64,000 bases of DNA from Prosapia bicincta (GCA_036971475.1 JBAIZL010000002.1:173264024-173328023), one strand, 5' to 3'. Shown: positions 1-11,609, counted from the first letter of the stretch. The notes: a model not told the origin generated them from the sequence alone. Numbers and translations are program-made.

Positions 1-16
1 CCATTACATTGGAGAA

Positions 17-337
17 TCTTAATTAATCACTTTAACAATAGTTTATGACTATTCGAATTTTAAATTATGTAAATTTGTGTAAACTTGCTGAGACAGAACG
101 TTTTCGATCGCTATGCTGCGATTTCCATAGTATCTTGGTGTTGTGTTATGAATTAGGCATTATTAGTTCGTATGTGGGCGTTTATTTTTTTAACCTTTAA
201 AACCGTGTTCATGAGACACTGATGAAGATCGCCATATAGCAATCTAAAACGTTCTGTCCTTAGTGAGGTTTCACAAATTTACAAAATTAAAAGTTCGGGA
301 GCTAATAAACTATTGTAAAAAGTGAATAATTTTACAT
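17..337. mobile_element. Fold-back MITE-like element
   Basis: The two arms (about 17-145 and 205-337) are inverted copies of each other. Both carry CACTTT..ACAATAGTTTAT, GTAAATTTGTG and GACAGAACGTTTT in mirrored order, with differences. The element has no coding capacity. The same element is at the start of copy 3 (19,929-20,243). The right arm contains the CTGATGA-helix-AAAA motif described under the hammerhead-like entries. I could not define a target-site duplication. Confidence 0.7.
219..251 (+). ncRNA. Hammerhead-like core in fold-back arm
   Basis: CTGATGA (219-225) is followed by one extra A, then GATCGC (227-232) pairing with GCAATC (239-244) around a CATATA loop, then TAAAACG. The opposite arm of the element, read on the minus strand, keeps the helix (ATCGC/GCGAT) and has GAAAACG in place of TAAAACG. 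The order CUGANGA, helix, GAAA is that of a hammerhead-ribozyme core. The extra base before the helix, and the missing G of GAAA here, depart from the canonical motif. Activity is not implied. Confidence 0.25.
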
Positions 338-359
338 CATATTGGATATGTCTTACCTC

Positions 360-955
360 TATTCTCAACTCGTGATTTCTCTCACGTAAGTCGTGCCTCT
401 TCGTGCGTAACTTTTACCTCCACCGTGTAATTTTTGCCTCCTGTCTCTAACTCACGTCGATGCTGGGTAACATTTTCCTCATGTCACTCAATTCATACTT
501 CATGCGTCATAACTGTTGCTTATTGCCAAGATACCCTTGTTACCGACCACGTAATAGGTAATCTTTGTCACAAACCCCTATTTCCCGTCGTGTAACGTTT
601 GCCTTCTGCCCTGTAACGTGGGCTTCCTGCTGTTAAACTCTGTCATAATGTCAGTTAGCTCTTTCCCCTTGTGTCTACCTCGTTCTTGCTGGCAAGTAAC
701 TGAAGCTTCTTCTTGTCTAACTCTTCCTCTGCATTACTCTTTGCTCTGACTCGTAGTTCGGGGTGATGTCGCGTAACACTATCGTCATGCTGCGAGACTC
801 TTGCCTTGTTTGCCCAACTCCTGCACTCTTTCAGGTATATTGTGGAATGTTTTACGTAACCTGTAAGTACTGTGTATCTAGTTACCATCTTCCTGATTGT
901 ATACAACAGATATTTGTAGTACGAGAAAATTATCAGATTAGCACTGATAAATAAT
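360..955 (-). pseudogene. Degenerate coiled-coil-like relic
   Basis: This stretch is unusually rich in evenly spaced GTAAC/GTTAC words on a pyrimidine-rich plus strand. Read on the minus strand, 655-906 is open and ends in a heptad-like, charged segment (RAKSNAEEELDKKKLQLLASKNE). The pattern then continues in other frames with stops. The same relic lies in copy 3 at 20,270-20,860, and related composition continues leftwards there to 19,331. I do not recognise the parent protein. It could be a decayed coiled-coil gene or an old short-period repeat. Confidence 0.25.
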
Positions 956-2785
956 AAGCGAGAGTAGTGTTCTTGACATCTAGTTAGAAGTAAAACAAGG
1001 TTTAGAGTTAGCTATTCTCTATATATGACGTTTATTATAAACGTTTCAGTAATGAAATTAATGTAATAATGATGTATCAATTCGAGTATAAAATACAAAA
1101 ATAAAACGTTTTTAGTTTTGCGATAATAATGTACCTAGCACCATAATACTTTTAACAAAAAAGATGATCTACCTATGTACCAAGCTAAGCATCATAATCT
1201 AACCTCCAAATAAGAAGTATTCTGACACTTTTTGATGATTATTTTTTCTGAACCTTGTACATTTTGATGAACAGCCAGATATTAGGCATTTTATAACACA
1301 TACGATCCTGGGTTTATTGTTAATCTTGTACATAGGGCCTAAACACTAAACACATGATACGAATTTCATTCCGAAAGTATGTATCTAGAATTGTTCCTAT
1401 TTAAACAGGATTACACTCCTTTAAATTCCTTGAGTTCTATTTGTACTTTTTCTGTTGTATTTTATATCTTATTGTTATATCCAAGCATCGATATCAAATA
1501 CCAAGTTTCAAACAACAAACCGGTCTACTATTGGAATTGGTGTGTAATCGATTACACTGTTACAATAATGTAAGTTTGGTTATAAATAAATCGTTGTATA
1601 TTGATGGTAGATTAATAGTAATGTTTATCGAAATGAAATTTGATTTTATAGCAAAGTTGCAGGTGATTATCCTACAAATAGGATTTATTTACAAAGGCAG
1701 TTTGTCCTCATCAATCCATATTGTGACTGGATTAGACCGGCATGCCGTTTGTTTTACCAATGAAATCAATATTTTTTTCTAAATTTTTTTGCTTCAGAAT
1801 AGAACATAACACAAATGTTTTACAATAATCTTTCGAGACCAGCAGGTCAAAGTTTTACAATAAAATATAGTTTTTAATCACAACTGCCTGAATTAACCAG
1901 CCATTATACAAAAATGCTAATAATTTCCTAGGTATCTACTGAAAAGTAGAAACATGTTTAAGAAATATAAAACATGTTTCAGTTGATGAATCCGGTGAAG
2001 TAAAATACAAATAAATACTTTATTATGAAAATGGATACGTATATATCACAATTAAAAAATTTTAAAAACATATTATAATATTACACTATACAAGTAATAA
2101 ACGAAACAGACAAAGTTACAATTTATGTAGTCATGTAAAACCTAGAATTAAGTTGTATTGCAAAGTGGTAAACTACCGCTACATTTAATTTTGCCATTAC
2201 ATCCCTCTTCAGACGCGACTAGGTCCAGATCTCAGACTGTGTTACTTTTATAAACACGGTTTTGTCTCTTAAATTTAGTATTCGTATTTAAGTGAATGGT
2301 CTTATAACAAACTGTAGCGTACATTTGAACAATATGTACTGAGGCTTATTACAAAATAATATTACTTCAACATAGTTAAAGCAAACGTTACAAGCACATA
2401 TTTTGTCTAATTTTTAAAACCTTTTTGCAGTTTAAAACATTTTTATATGGTTGCAAAGAAACGAAAAACTTTTAAATACAAAAACAAGATAAATAAAACT
2501 TAATATACAATACTTATAAGTTAAGTAGTTCTAACCATAAAAAGTGATAAAATATCTGACTAGATTAGGTTATAGGTATTTAGGTTCAAGGCAGGTATCA
2601 TAAATAAGTATTATAATTAATAGAGATTATATATAATGGTTTGATTGGCTCTTTATTTATGTTTATACCTAATCGCAAACATTGCTTTGGAGTAAAATGG
2701 AACACTTTCACAATTGTGCAAGTTTTGAAGGGGGAGGTAAAACCTATAAGAAACACCAGATAGCACTGTAGGCGAATGTTCAAGA
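956..2785. other. AT-rich non-coding DNA shared with copy 3
   Basis: No gene is recognisable here. The block is repeated at about 20,860-22,600. Copy 3 lacks roughly 100 bases matching about 965-1,065. Small open frames (for example 1,379-1,782) are not preserved between the copies: indels shift them, as expected for non-coding DNA. Confidence 0.7.
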
Positions 2786-2919
2786 TTTGGGAATGACCTG
2801 AAGCTTGAAGTGGCTCTTTACGTTTGGATAGTATTCATTATATAATTGGTGGTTTGGGAATGACCTGAAGCTTGGAGTGGCTCTTTACGTTTGGATAGTA
2901 TTCATTATGTAATTGGTGG
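2786..2919. repeat. 67-bp tandem duplication
   Basis: A 67-bp unit starting TTTGGGAATGACCTGAAGCT occurs twice, at 2,786 and 2,853. Copy 3 has the unit once (about 22,601-22,668). The second unit was therefore gained in copy 1, or lost in copy 3, after the segmental duplication. Confidence 0.85.
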
Positions 2920-5745
2920 TTTGTACGAATTTTCATATAACTACCAAAAAAATGCAAAACGAAGGAGGAGCATTCGGAGGCTTCAGGGAGTAAGTAAACG
3001 TTGGAGGGCCAGGGAGTAAACGTCGCAATGGTTAAACTTTTACGTGATGTAGGATGTAAGGATATAAGTGTTTTATTAAAATCAATTGTTAAATGTTAAT
3101 AATTATTTAAATCATTTGTATGTACATATTTGGTTGCAAATTGTGGATGGAAAAAAATTATTTGTCGTTGAGGTAATTACGAAGTTGCTATAGTTAAGTT
3201 TTAACACCCACGAATTTGAGTCTGACAGGAAATCAAACCGACTTCAAGAAGCAATGCAAGAGAGACCTAACCTAACTAAGGTACTCAATTACTTAAATAC
3301 CAAAATTGTTATAAATACATTTTTGATAAAACTAATATAAACTAACATTTATAGACAAAATTTTAAAATTATAAATATCGTTAAACTAAATAGTTAAAAA
3401 TCATCGTCAAATAATAATCGCCAATCACTAAAGAAAATCATTTAAAGAAAGATAAATAGTCAAGCAACTCTAATTTCATACAGCGACCCAAATTGCAACT
3501 AAACTCATTATTACTTATTAGATTTTTCGCAAACAAATAGTAATTTAGTACTAGAGTTCTCGAAGGCTCAAGAGTTACTGCAAATTGTAATTATAAATTA
3601 TTTCTAATAAGTATTATTACTAATCATATCTGTAATGATTGTTTCCTGTTTCGTGGTCATTAGCCAAGAATTAGCAAAGTACGTTGTGTTATCAATGTAT
3701 GATTGACCATAACTGTTGAATTGCGGAACTGTGAACCACCTCTCAGATCCGTCAGTTAGAAGCTTACACCTGGGGTTATATGATCGTAATACTATGTGAT
3801 TATGGAAAGAATATTACAACTGTAATACTATATTTGGCGTCTAAATGATGAATAGCACAATGTATGTATCAGTAATCCACTATACACTTGCATGTCATTG
3901 ATAAGATCTGTTATTAAGCAACATAAATAATTTCCAGAAAGTTAATGTCTCCAGTTGTATATTTAAAATGTTGATACATATATATATATATATATTCATC
4001 TAAAGTAGTTGTAATTCAAAAATCTGGAACTCATGGTTAGCATAAAACAAGAAAATGAGAATAGGTGGCTATGATGAAATCTACCGCTTACTGCGAAAGA
4101 TTCTGCTGCTACTCGTCACTATCTTATAATAACACAATAGGATTTAACCGATTTTCCAACAGGCTAATTTCTTTTCTGAGATGTTTTTATGCATATAGTG
4201 ACATTTATTCATAATTCACATGTTATATGGCTACTTAACATGGTCTATAGAATAAATAGAGCAGAAATTAATTATAAGAACTAATATGGTATAATATAAA
4301 CTGTTGTATATTTATCAAAATAGTTTAAATTATGTGCGCAAAACCTTATCACTAATTATTTAACCACGAGTATATACAATATTTATTTTCACGTTTTCAT
4401 CTACCTTAAATCCTTCCTCAAAATTATCAGAAATAATGCATTGAACATTAACGGAATTGAAATAAACAAATTTTATATTTTCCTGTGTTATTTGGCGAAG
4501 TTTTAACTAAAGAAGTAGAAACAAAACTGACGCTAAAACAATTACTCAAATAAAAAAGATATCAATACTGACATAGAAATGATACTACAATGCTGATATT
4601 TTTAGATACGTTATTAACTTTTTTATATACAACAAAGCTACTATTTAAACTATATCACGTCACGGAATGAGAAAATACCGCTATTGACCTGTGGTGCGTA
4701 TTGCCCTAAGGGATCGTAAAGAAACGAAATTACCCGAGAAAACCCTCAGGAATTTGACAGTCGACGTTGTGGACTAATGACTAATTTGTATTCAGTTCAG
4801 CTTTTTACGCTATACAACATAAATTACGTTTCCAGTTAAACCACAGGATTGGTTTGCGTAGAAAATATTATTCCTACTCCAGATTACTTATAAAACTCAT
4901 TTCGCTCTCTTCTCACGTCCGTTTACTTGTCGCTGCTGGTCTGTCCATACATTTTGTGTGAGTATTAACCTTTTCAAGTATTTCTAATGAATTACGGGTA
5001 TAGCAATAAGTCTTTTACTTTGTGTGGGTTTTCAAGTTGCCAGAGTAGGCCTACGTCACTCCCTAGTAGTCCTAGGCACGACCATCTACAGCTTTTAATT
5101 ACAATTTCTTCCTCTATTTTAGAAAATAATATTTGTCGGTCACAAACAAATAATGTTATTATTCAGATATACTGAATTTTTCTCACGTTTCGTCTTTATC
5201 ACGAACAACAACCTCTATACCTTACCTACCTATAACAACCTACCATACCTCTATAACTTTCTCTTTGGTTCGATAGACTATGATCACTATGGGAGCATGA
5301 AAAACAAATCTGAACACTGATATGGTACGATATATTTCGAGGGTTGTCTAAGTAAAAACAGTTGTACCTCTACTATAGCAAACATATTAGACAAATAAAA
5401 AATATAAAAAACCGTGTAATAAAAACCTATAAATCAGAAACATTAAAATATATCGTTTCCAGGAAGTCTATAAACACGATATGTGAATAAATCAACAATA
5501 AATATTACATTAAGGGAGTAGGAAGGTGATAAATGTAAGGTACTAGGTAAGCCAATCAAACGTGATACGATAAGATTGTTCGCATGAAGAAGCAATTAAT
5601 GCATAGAAGAAATTTAATAAAACCACCAAATGAAGAAACCTCAACGAAGGTCAAGTCTCTACAATTTTACCACTTGATTCAAATAATTTAACACACATAA
5701 ATTGTAGCAATATTTTAATATTGTAAAATTTTAAAAAGCTATATA
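2920..5745. other. Non-coding DNA shared with copy 3
   Basis: No gene is recognisable. It corresponds to 22,669-22,908 plus 24,645-27,450. It contains a short (TA)n tract at 3,976-3,996. At that position copy 3 carries a much longer tract with a fold-back element inside it (25,457-25,692). It also contains the uninterrupted sequence that serves as the empty site for the TIR element of copy 3 (junction near 3,173). Confidence 0.7.
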
Positions 5746-6059
5746 ATTTATCTAATTATTTAGTTAATTCTATTTATACTGTCTCTTACGTTTTAATTGA
5801 ATACCAAATGTCATAGTCCTTTTTCGATTGATATCAAGTTTGCGATACTTTGTTATAGCAAAGTAATTGTAGTTTTTACCAGTGAAACGATAAAAAAATG
5901 GTAATGATTAACTCCTGCCTAATTGCATGTTTGTAAGAAAGATAGACTGTTACTTATTCGTAATATTTAAAGAAATAATTTTGCTTCCTTCTCACATTCT
6001 GTAACATATTGCTGCATGACGTCCATGGGTGTCAACAAAAACTATTAATAACTTCATTC

Positions 6060-6262
6060 TAATATACCACTATCTGAAATAATTTTTGTAAATTTGAAAA
6101 ACCTTACTGAGGCAGACAGTTTTCAATCGTTCCGTGGCGAGCTTCATCAGTGTCTCAATATAACGAATATCGCCACGGAGCGAATGAACACGTTCTGTCT
6201 GATCAAGGTTTTTCCAAACAAAATTAAGTAAGGTTTTCCCAAAATTTACACAATATAAGTGT
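6060..6262. mobile_element. Fold-back element, second family
   Basis: The arms at about 6,080-6,145 and 6,165-6,262 are inverted relative to each other. AAAAACCTT..GACAG and CGTGGCGA occur mirrored on both sides. It shares the GACAGAACG/TGTCT arm sequence with the 17-337 element but has a different hairpin. It is not present in copy 3. There is no coding capacity. Confidence 0.6.
6120..6150 (-). ncRNA. Hammerhead-like core, minus strand
   Basis: Read on the minus strand, CTGATGA (6,150-6,144) is followed by an extra A, a hairpin built on TCGC/CACGG and its partner, then GAAAAC. The helix is imperfect in this arm. The opposite arm keeps TCGC/GCGA. The flanking words match those in the other fold-back elements although the helix sequence differs. 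This is a resemblance only. Confidence 0.2.
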
Positions 6263-6416
6263 TGGGAAGGTCGTAAATTAAAATAAAGTTATTAAATTCG
6301 TTTCACCGAACGTAATGGACTACAACTTACAAGAGAAAGCCTATTAGTTTAGCAAGCAGATCTAAATAAGCATTGATATTAGGTTTATCGTTTCCTACTT
6401 ATTTGTGTGTCCAAAG

Positions 6417-6561
6417 TATAATTGAATTTACAATTCTAAGCTTTTCGTTGGCTAACAGTACTAACATCATCAGGAATATTAAAGAATTCAATTGTTTAAT
6501 ATACCTGATGATGTTGGTACTGTTAGCCAACGAAAAGCTTAGAATTGTAAATTCAATTATA
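6417..6561. repeat. 58-bp near-perfect inverted repeat
   Basis: The arms 6,417-6,474 and 6,504-6,561 are reverse complements with one visible mismatch, separated by 29 bases. Each arm contains AAGCTT next to CGAAAA/TTTTCG and a TCATCAGG/CCTGATGA end. The element shares AAGCTTTTCG and the CAGTAC core with the (TA)n-linked fold-back family at 6,998-7,205, so they look like members of one superfamily. Confidence 0.85.
6505..6535 (+). ncRNA. Hammerhead-like core with 5-bp helix
   Basis: CTGATGA (6,505-6,511) and one T are followed by GTTGG (6,513-6,517), a nine-base loop, CCAAC (6,527-6,531) and GAAA (6,532-6,535). The next bases are A then GCTT, which gives a palindromic AAGCTT that could act as a very short helix III in a dimer. 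The helix I expected next to a cleavage site pairs poorly here. The extra T after CTGATGA is non-canonical. Compared with 7,116-7,147, the second helix pair changes from U-A to C-G, which preserves pairing. Confidence 0.3.
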
Positions 6562-6590
6562 ATTCTTGTATTTGTATTTTGACTTATGTT

Positions 6591-6593
<3 letters not shown>

Positions 6594-6637
<44 letters not shown>
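6594..6637. repeat. (TA)n microsatellite
   Basis: About 44 bases of uninterrupted TA dinucleotides. The tract lies next to the inverted 3'-tail-like repeat at 6,640-6,850. Confidence 0.95.
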
Positions 6638-6639
<2 letters not shown>

Positions 6640-6640
<1 letters not shown>

Positions 6641-6850
6641 CTCTTAAACGACTAATAATTATTTGTAAATTTTTCTTGAAAACCACTTTAACGATTTCAT
6701 CAAATATGGTATAGAGGGGTGTTTTTACCTGAGCAATGGAATAGGTCAAAATTTGCTATGAAACGTCATCATCAGTTTTTGAAAAATTGTATGTATATGT
6801 AAGTTTTTTGTCAGAAACTACTCAATAGATTTTCACCAATAATTCTTGTA
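6640..6850 (-). mobile_element. Retroposon 3'-tail-like repeat, inverted
   Basis: The reverse complement matches 31,240-31,430 and more weakly 11,880-12,180. Shared words include ACACCCCTCTATACCATATTTG, TGGTGAAATCGTTAAAGTAG and TAGTCGTTTAAGAGTATTAT followed by (TA)n. Tails of this style, with a TGGTGAAAATC-like phrase and a microsatellite end, are common at the 3' ends of arthropod non-LTR retroelements. No reverse transcriptase is seen. Confidence 0.45.
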
Positions 6851-6901
6851 TTTGTATTTTGACTTATGTTCTTTATTAATACACAAGAATACATATTGCG
6901 A

Positions 6902-6905
<4 letters not shown>

Positions 6906-6954
<49 letters not shown>
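6906..6954. repeat. (TA)n microsatellite
   Basis: About 49 bases of TA dinucleotides, lying directly left of the fold-back element at 6,998-7,205. Confidence 0.95.
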
Positions 6955-6958
<4 letters not shown>

Positions 6959-6997
6959 TATTTTATAATAAATATGGTGGTATATTTTCTTGTAATA

Positions 6998-7205
6998 TAG
7001 TTAATAAATTTAAAACATTTCAAAAACCAGAATACTTTTAATGCATATACTATTCAAAGCTCTTCGCCGATAAAACAGTACCAGCATCTTCAAGAAAATA
7101 ATTATAATTATTTTCCTGAAGATGCTGGTACTGTTTTATCGGCGAAAAGCTTTGAATAAAATATGTATTAATAGTGTTCTTGTTTTTTAAATGTTTTTAA
7201 TTAAT
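6998..7205. mobile_element. (TA)n-linked fold-back element
   Basis: The inner palindrome 7,051-7,158 is continuous through AATTATAATT. The outer arms (AATAAATTTAAAACATTT and its mirror) extend the inverted repeat to about 200 bp in all. Related copies are at 31,633-31,842 (nearly full), 25,573-25,650 and 61,231-61,300 (centre lost). All four abut (TA)n tracts on at least one side. No coding capacity; a MITE-like element that targets or carries TA repeats. Confidence 0.75.
7116..7147 (+). ncRNA. Hammerhead-like core, GCTG/CGGC helix
   Basis: CTGAAGA (7,116-7,122), one T, GCTG (7,124-7,127) pairing with CGGC (7,140-7,143) with one G-U pair, then GAAA (7,144-7,147) and AGCTTT. The base that differs from CTGATGA is the position that is free in the hammerhead core. 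The same arrangement recurs at 31,750-31,781 in copy 3. The helix sequence differs from that at 6,505-6,535 while pairing is retained. Confidence 0.3.
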
Positions 7206-8091
7206 TATATTTATATATAGCCTATATATAATTGACAAGACATCTTGTTTCTTGGAAATGTTTTCGTAAGGAATATTATAAAGCTAATCCTTGATTCTTG
7301 AAATCTACACATTTCGCATTCGTTATAAGGTTAATCCTAGTTTCGTGCCAAAGCGAATTCCTAGGATTCCTATACCTTTTTGGTTTTATTGGAGGTGTTT
7401 TGACGTATTGTCATCCTCGGGTCTTAATATTTTAGAAAATACAAAGGGGCGATTATTATAATTTTGTGATTATATATAGGGAAGCATAGCTACTCCAAAT
7501 CCAATGCTTAAGTAAGGTAATAAAAAATTGGAAATATAGAATTACAGCGGGTTTTTCCCCACAGTTGGTATCTTTGTGAACAAAATTTATTTTAAGGCGT
7601 GTTAGTCGTGTAGTTTGACTAGATACGTGTTTTCTCACAAATAGTTTCTAAGTTTTATTTTATCTAACAATTTGATGCAAAAATTTCTAAAGTTATGAAA
7701 TAACTTATATTTTTTTTAATAGATGCTGATGAAACCTATGGAAAAGGAAGTTAGCCCCCCCCCCCGATGTAACATGAATTAGATATTATCTCCACCTCTA
7801 ATGTAATAAATTCAGTGGCTTCTTTGGTTTGTAACAGTACATCTTTGTACATGCTGAAAACTTTACTTCCATTATCAAGTTAACTAATTCTCCATTTTAG
7901 AAATCATTCTACACTAAGTGACTAAACCATATAACTCAGATTGATTTCTATTCATTATAGAATTTTTTCTTATTTTTTATTCATATCTATGTTTATATTG
8001 TGTTGGATTAAGTTGAATGCTTAGTCTAATACTTTGCACAATAAGTCATAGGTAATATTCTTAATATTTTATTACAAATCTGTAAATATTA
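7206..8091. other. Non-coding block, three copies
   Basis: No gene is recognisable. The left part (GACAAGA.ATCTTG, GCTAATCCTTGATTCTTG) is present in all three copies, at 7,220, 12,210 and 31,860. A run of ten C at about 7,757-7,766 is interrupted in copies 2 and 3, which points to a slippage-prone tract. Confidence 0.7.
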
Positions 8092-8357
8092 ATATTGGGC
8101 TCATTAGAGGCAAGAAATATATATATAAACGAAGCTCTATTTCTTTAGAGCTTTTGGCCAGGAAGTCTAATTGGACGTTTGCCACGCCGGGTAGTATACA
8201 TTGGATGAGATTCGTTGGATCTCGAATATTTTCTGATATTACAAGGTTCATTATATTTATTGTTAAAGAAACATTCAATGGTGTAAAATCTGTGTTACGA
8301 GTAGCCCAGAGTAGCTGCCCTTTTATTCCAATCTATTCCTTTAAGATTTCACAATAG
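8092..8357 (+). other. Conserved block with short open frame
   Basis: Plus-strand frame 8,154-8,357 is open, and the same frame is open in copy 3 (32,717-32,980). In diverged copy 2 (about 13,990-14,165) the frame is broken, yet the pieces align as LLARKSNW against VLARRF and WMRFVGSRIFSDITRFI against WLRYVRPRIFTDFTRFI, with mostly conservative replacements. The minus strand shows a similar pattern (FLAKSSKEIELRLYI against LLAKTSIEVEFRLFI), so strand and coding status are unclear. I do not recognise a family. It may be a relic exon or transposon fragment. Confidence 0.2.
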
Positions 8358-11288
8358 ACATCTCCACATTCTACCTTTCAACATCACGAATTATACTTGA
8401 GGCTCCATGCAAAGGTTATTTTACATAGTTTGATACTCAATGAACTCAAGACCCCGGTGAAACACAAGTTCCGTAATCCCTTAGCAAGAAGTTATAGGGA
8501 CCACACATCTTATAATATATTAAATTGTAATTACCCTTTGACAAAATTACTTTTTTATTCACATATGCTACATTAAACGTAAAATTAGATTTCATAAAAA
8601 GATTTATTCTGATTACTGCAGAGTGTATACTGTCTAGTGGCCGCTTAGCTGGTTTATACACTGTGCCAATATCCTGCAAAATGTTCATTTGCTATCCGTG
8701 TCTGTGTATTATACTGTATCCATCTTGGCGTTCACGAAATAACACTAAAATAATAGACACTACCTGTATAATCAAATCCCTATGTGCAATAAAGTTATTT
8801 AGAAATCAGACATTAGGTACATCTAATACAAATATATATGAACTCTAGTATTGTACCTAAAAATTAAATTAATAAAACAATGAAAACCTCGTATTATTGA
8901 AAATTTCAGGTATTAGTTTGGGAAATATATTTAGAAAATAAAAATGACATCATGAAAACCGTTAAAGAAATACAGGGACGAAGGGCTTGGGTGGTATGTT
9001 GACGATTTTATTGTTTCGATGGATAGCTTCTGACAAAGATCGAACCAGTGATTGATGACGCGAAAAGAAACGCAAAAAGTGTAATGGAACTGTGAAAGCA
9101 CACAGTTATGAAATAAATTGATGGAAGGGATGAAATTAGGAACAAATATCCTCCGTGGAAAGTGTGGTTTTCTTTATTCTTGGAATAAAATAACTGAAAA
9201 TATACAACTCTATTTTGTTTCTTCTTTCTGTCTGTAGAACAGGGAACAGAACAAATGGTTCACTTCAGACAACATTTTAATTAATTTTAATTAAAACCTT
9301 TGATGAAAATTTGTTAGTTGTTAATTGCTTCAGACTTAAATGAAAGTAAATCTCCTTTTAAAATAAGATTGTATTTATTTTAAATTGTAGGTAACTTGCA
9401 AAAGGTTTAAGCTTCACGATGAACAGTGAAATGTAGAACAAGAAAAAAACCCTAGTCTTAATAAATGAACTTGTTAAGTTTTTATATTCCCAAGGAGTAA
9501 TTAAAATTGCAATTTTTTAATTGATTCTCTTTTTCTTTCATTGGTTTTTGAAATTCGTATTCCAGCCTCTTTCACATAATTCTCCTGTATTTATTGTTGG
9601 TTCGAGTCAGTCATCTATCCTTGTCCGTATCTGTTTCGTGGCATGATCTAATGCTTTTTGAGTTTTGCCATTGACAGTAGATGAAATGCATCCAATTACT
9701 CCTGATAAATATCATGCCTGGTATTATCATCTCCATAAAATATTTTTATATCAACTATCATACTGTTCCATGAGCTTCCGTTTAATAACATCATTATTAC
9801 AAATTATAAGATTAAATTTTTAGATGAAGAAGGAATTAAATCATATATATGTGTATCTCCATATTTATCTTCATTTGCGTTCCTTGGAAGAGTGTGTAAG
9901 TTTAGTGGTAAAATAAATATTCATAAAGTGGACTGGATAAATTATAGCTCAGAACATGAAAAACAAAATGACATAAATATTACTAGTCTGCCTTATACGT
10001 TTTGCATTTTAATGGGAAAAATATTTTCCATTTCTTTTCTAGTTAGCTTGAATGTTATAGGCTATTACTAGGATACAGTGTATTTAGAAATGTATTTATT
10101 CTACAGTATACTTAGAAATATTTAGTTTATAACATAATTGTAGAAACATATGGAACCCACTATAGTAGGAGTGCTTTTACTCGTACACAATTGGAAACAA
10201 TAGAAATCCCAGCAGGAATTTCAGAACTTTTGTTTTGAGTATTATCCTTGCGGTTCATGAGGACGGATGTAGTGCGAAATCTAATTAAGCTACAATGTGC
10301 GGCGTTGGATAGTACATTCGCGGATAGAATGAATTATAACGGAGCTTTTAGATAAAAACTGTTTCATAAATCTTCATTTGTTATCACAAGGTCGTAGAAA
10401 TTCACCTTTAATTATTTATTTACATACCGAAACAACATTTCAAAGAGAACTTGTTATTTTTATTATACAAACTTGCAACTTGTATTCAGATACTAAACTA
10501 AGTTTATATAGCTTTGTAAGATTACGAAAGGTAGCAGATGGAAAAACCTATGTGTTTATAGTGTCGTTAGACGACTATTTAGAAAGCAAATCTTATAGGC
10601 TACAGACCCATCGAATGAAGTGACCATAAAGTGACATGAAATTTTAAGGATAATAACTAAGCGAACTATGCAAAACTAACACACAAAATATAATGAATTA
10701 GTCAGAAACAAAGCAGGCTTGTAATGCATGCTGGAAATATTTCTTTCGTACCTGGTCTGTTCCCTTAAAGTAGCAATCCCTAACTTACAAGCAATTCATG
10801 TTTGTATGGCCCGTTCAACTCTTTGATACTGCGATATAGATTACTAGAGCAGAATATTGAAAGAAATATTAGCACATTATATAAATAAAATTTTATTTTT
10901 CTACTTCTCTCTGACTTGACTAACATTATAAATAAAAATGTCTATCCTTTCTATTTCATTATCTACATTAGTTTTCACGCATTTTATTTAGATGGTTATC
11001 AAAATTTTGTTTCTGTTGAACAAACTTCGCTGTCACAGAAAATGAATGGATTATTCATAGAAGTTGTAAAACTACTTGCGATAAATTTTTTACAATAATA
11101 AAATTGAGTACTCTAAATTTCAAAAGTTATTCCTAATAAAGTGATTTAAAAATTGTGTTACTTCAAGAAGTTTATTGTAATATTTCTAAAACCCATGTGT
11201 AGTAGTCTGTGTGTGACTTACCTTCTCTTATGTAAACACACAATAAGTAGGTATTCTTTTCTATTTAGACCTCAAATATGCATTTAAA
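8358..11288. other. Non-coding remainder of copy 1
   Basis: No gene is recognisable. A marker near 9,040 (GATCGAACCAGTGATTGATG) is shared by all three copies (also 15,102 and 33,522). The stretch 9,335-10,730 is present in copy 2 (about 15,400-16,985) but absent from copy 3, so copy 3 suffered a deletion of about 1.4 kb. About 130 bases near 8,810-8,940 are also missing from copy 3. The 80-codon minus-strand frame at 8,446-8,688 is open in copies 1 and 3 but differs mainly at amino-acid-changing sites. Confidence 0.6.
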
Positions 11289-11343
11289 AATTATCCGGGG
11301 TGAAATAATTAGGTGTGAAATAATTATCCGGGGTGAAATAATC
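11289..11343. repeat. 36-bp partial tandem repeat
   Basis: ATTATCCGGGGTGAAATAAT occurs at about 11,289 and again 36 bases later, with a related AGGTGTGAAATAATT between them. It starts where homology between copies 1 and 3 stops. Confidence 0.7.
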
Positions 11344-11609
11344 GTCTCACTGCTGCACTCTTGCTCAGTGCCATTCAACTTACAGTTGAAGTCCCCTAAA
11401 AAGCACCAAACATGTGATGTAGCAAACAAAATGAAATATAAAACAAAGCATAATATATTTCAATATCTAAATTAATATAGATAATACAATTTATAATCAA
11501 TGCAAACTTGAATATCCATAAATGACAGAAACCGTTTAGCTATATGTTTTATATTACTCCGATTAAAATGTTAAACCGCAAGTTTCGTGTATGGCGTGTA
11601 TTATCATTT

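Larger units (their letters stand above)
1..11289. repeat. Segmental duplication, copy 1
   Basis: This block matches copy 3 (19,911-34,421) almost base for base over long stretches. The paired blocks are about 1-3,165 with 19,911-22,908, 3,166-5,745 with 24,645-27,450, 6,960-8,805 with 31,600-33,425, 8,940-9,335 with 33,430-33,820, and 10,733-11,289 with 33,845-34,421. The left end may lie outside the window, because position 1 is already inside the match. The right end is sharp near 11,289, where both copies diverge after the same CATTTAAAAA. The interval 5,745-6,960 has no counterpart in copy 3. Apart from the repeats listed separately I see no gene in it. Confidence 0.9.

Noticed and set aside
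7756..7766. Poly-C run as a regulatory element
   Set aside because: It varies in length and is interrupted in the other copies, as expected for slippage, and no gene is near.
8446..8688. 80-codon minus-strand frame open in copies 1 and 3
   Set aside because: Differences between the copies (33,069-33,311) mostly change amino acids, as in the surrounding non-coding DNA. Shared openness follows from recent duplication.
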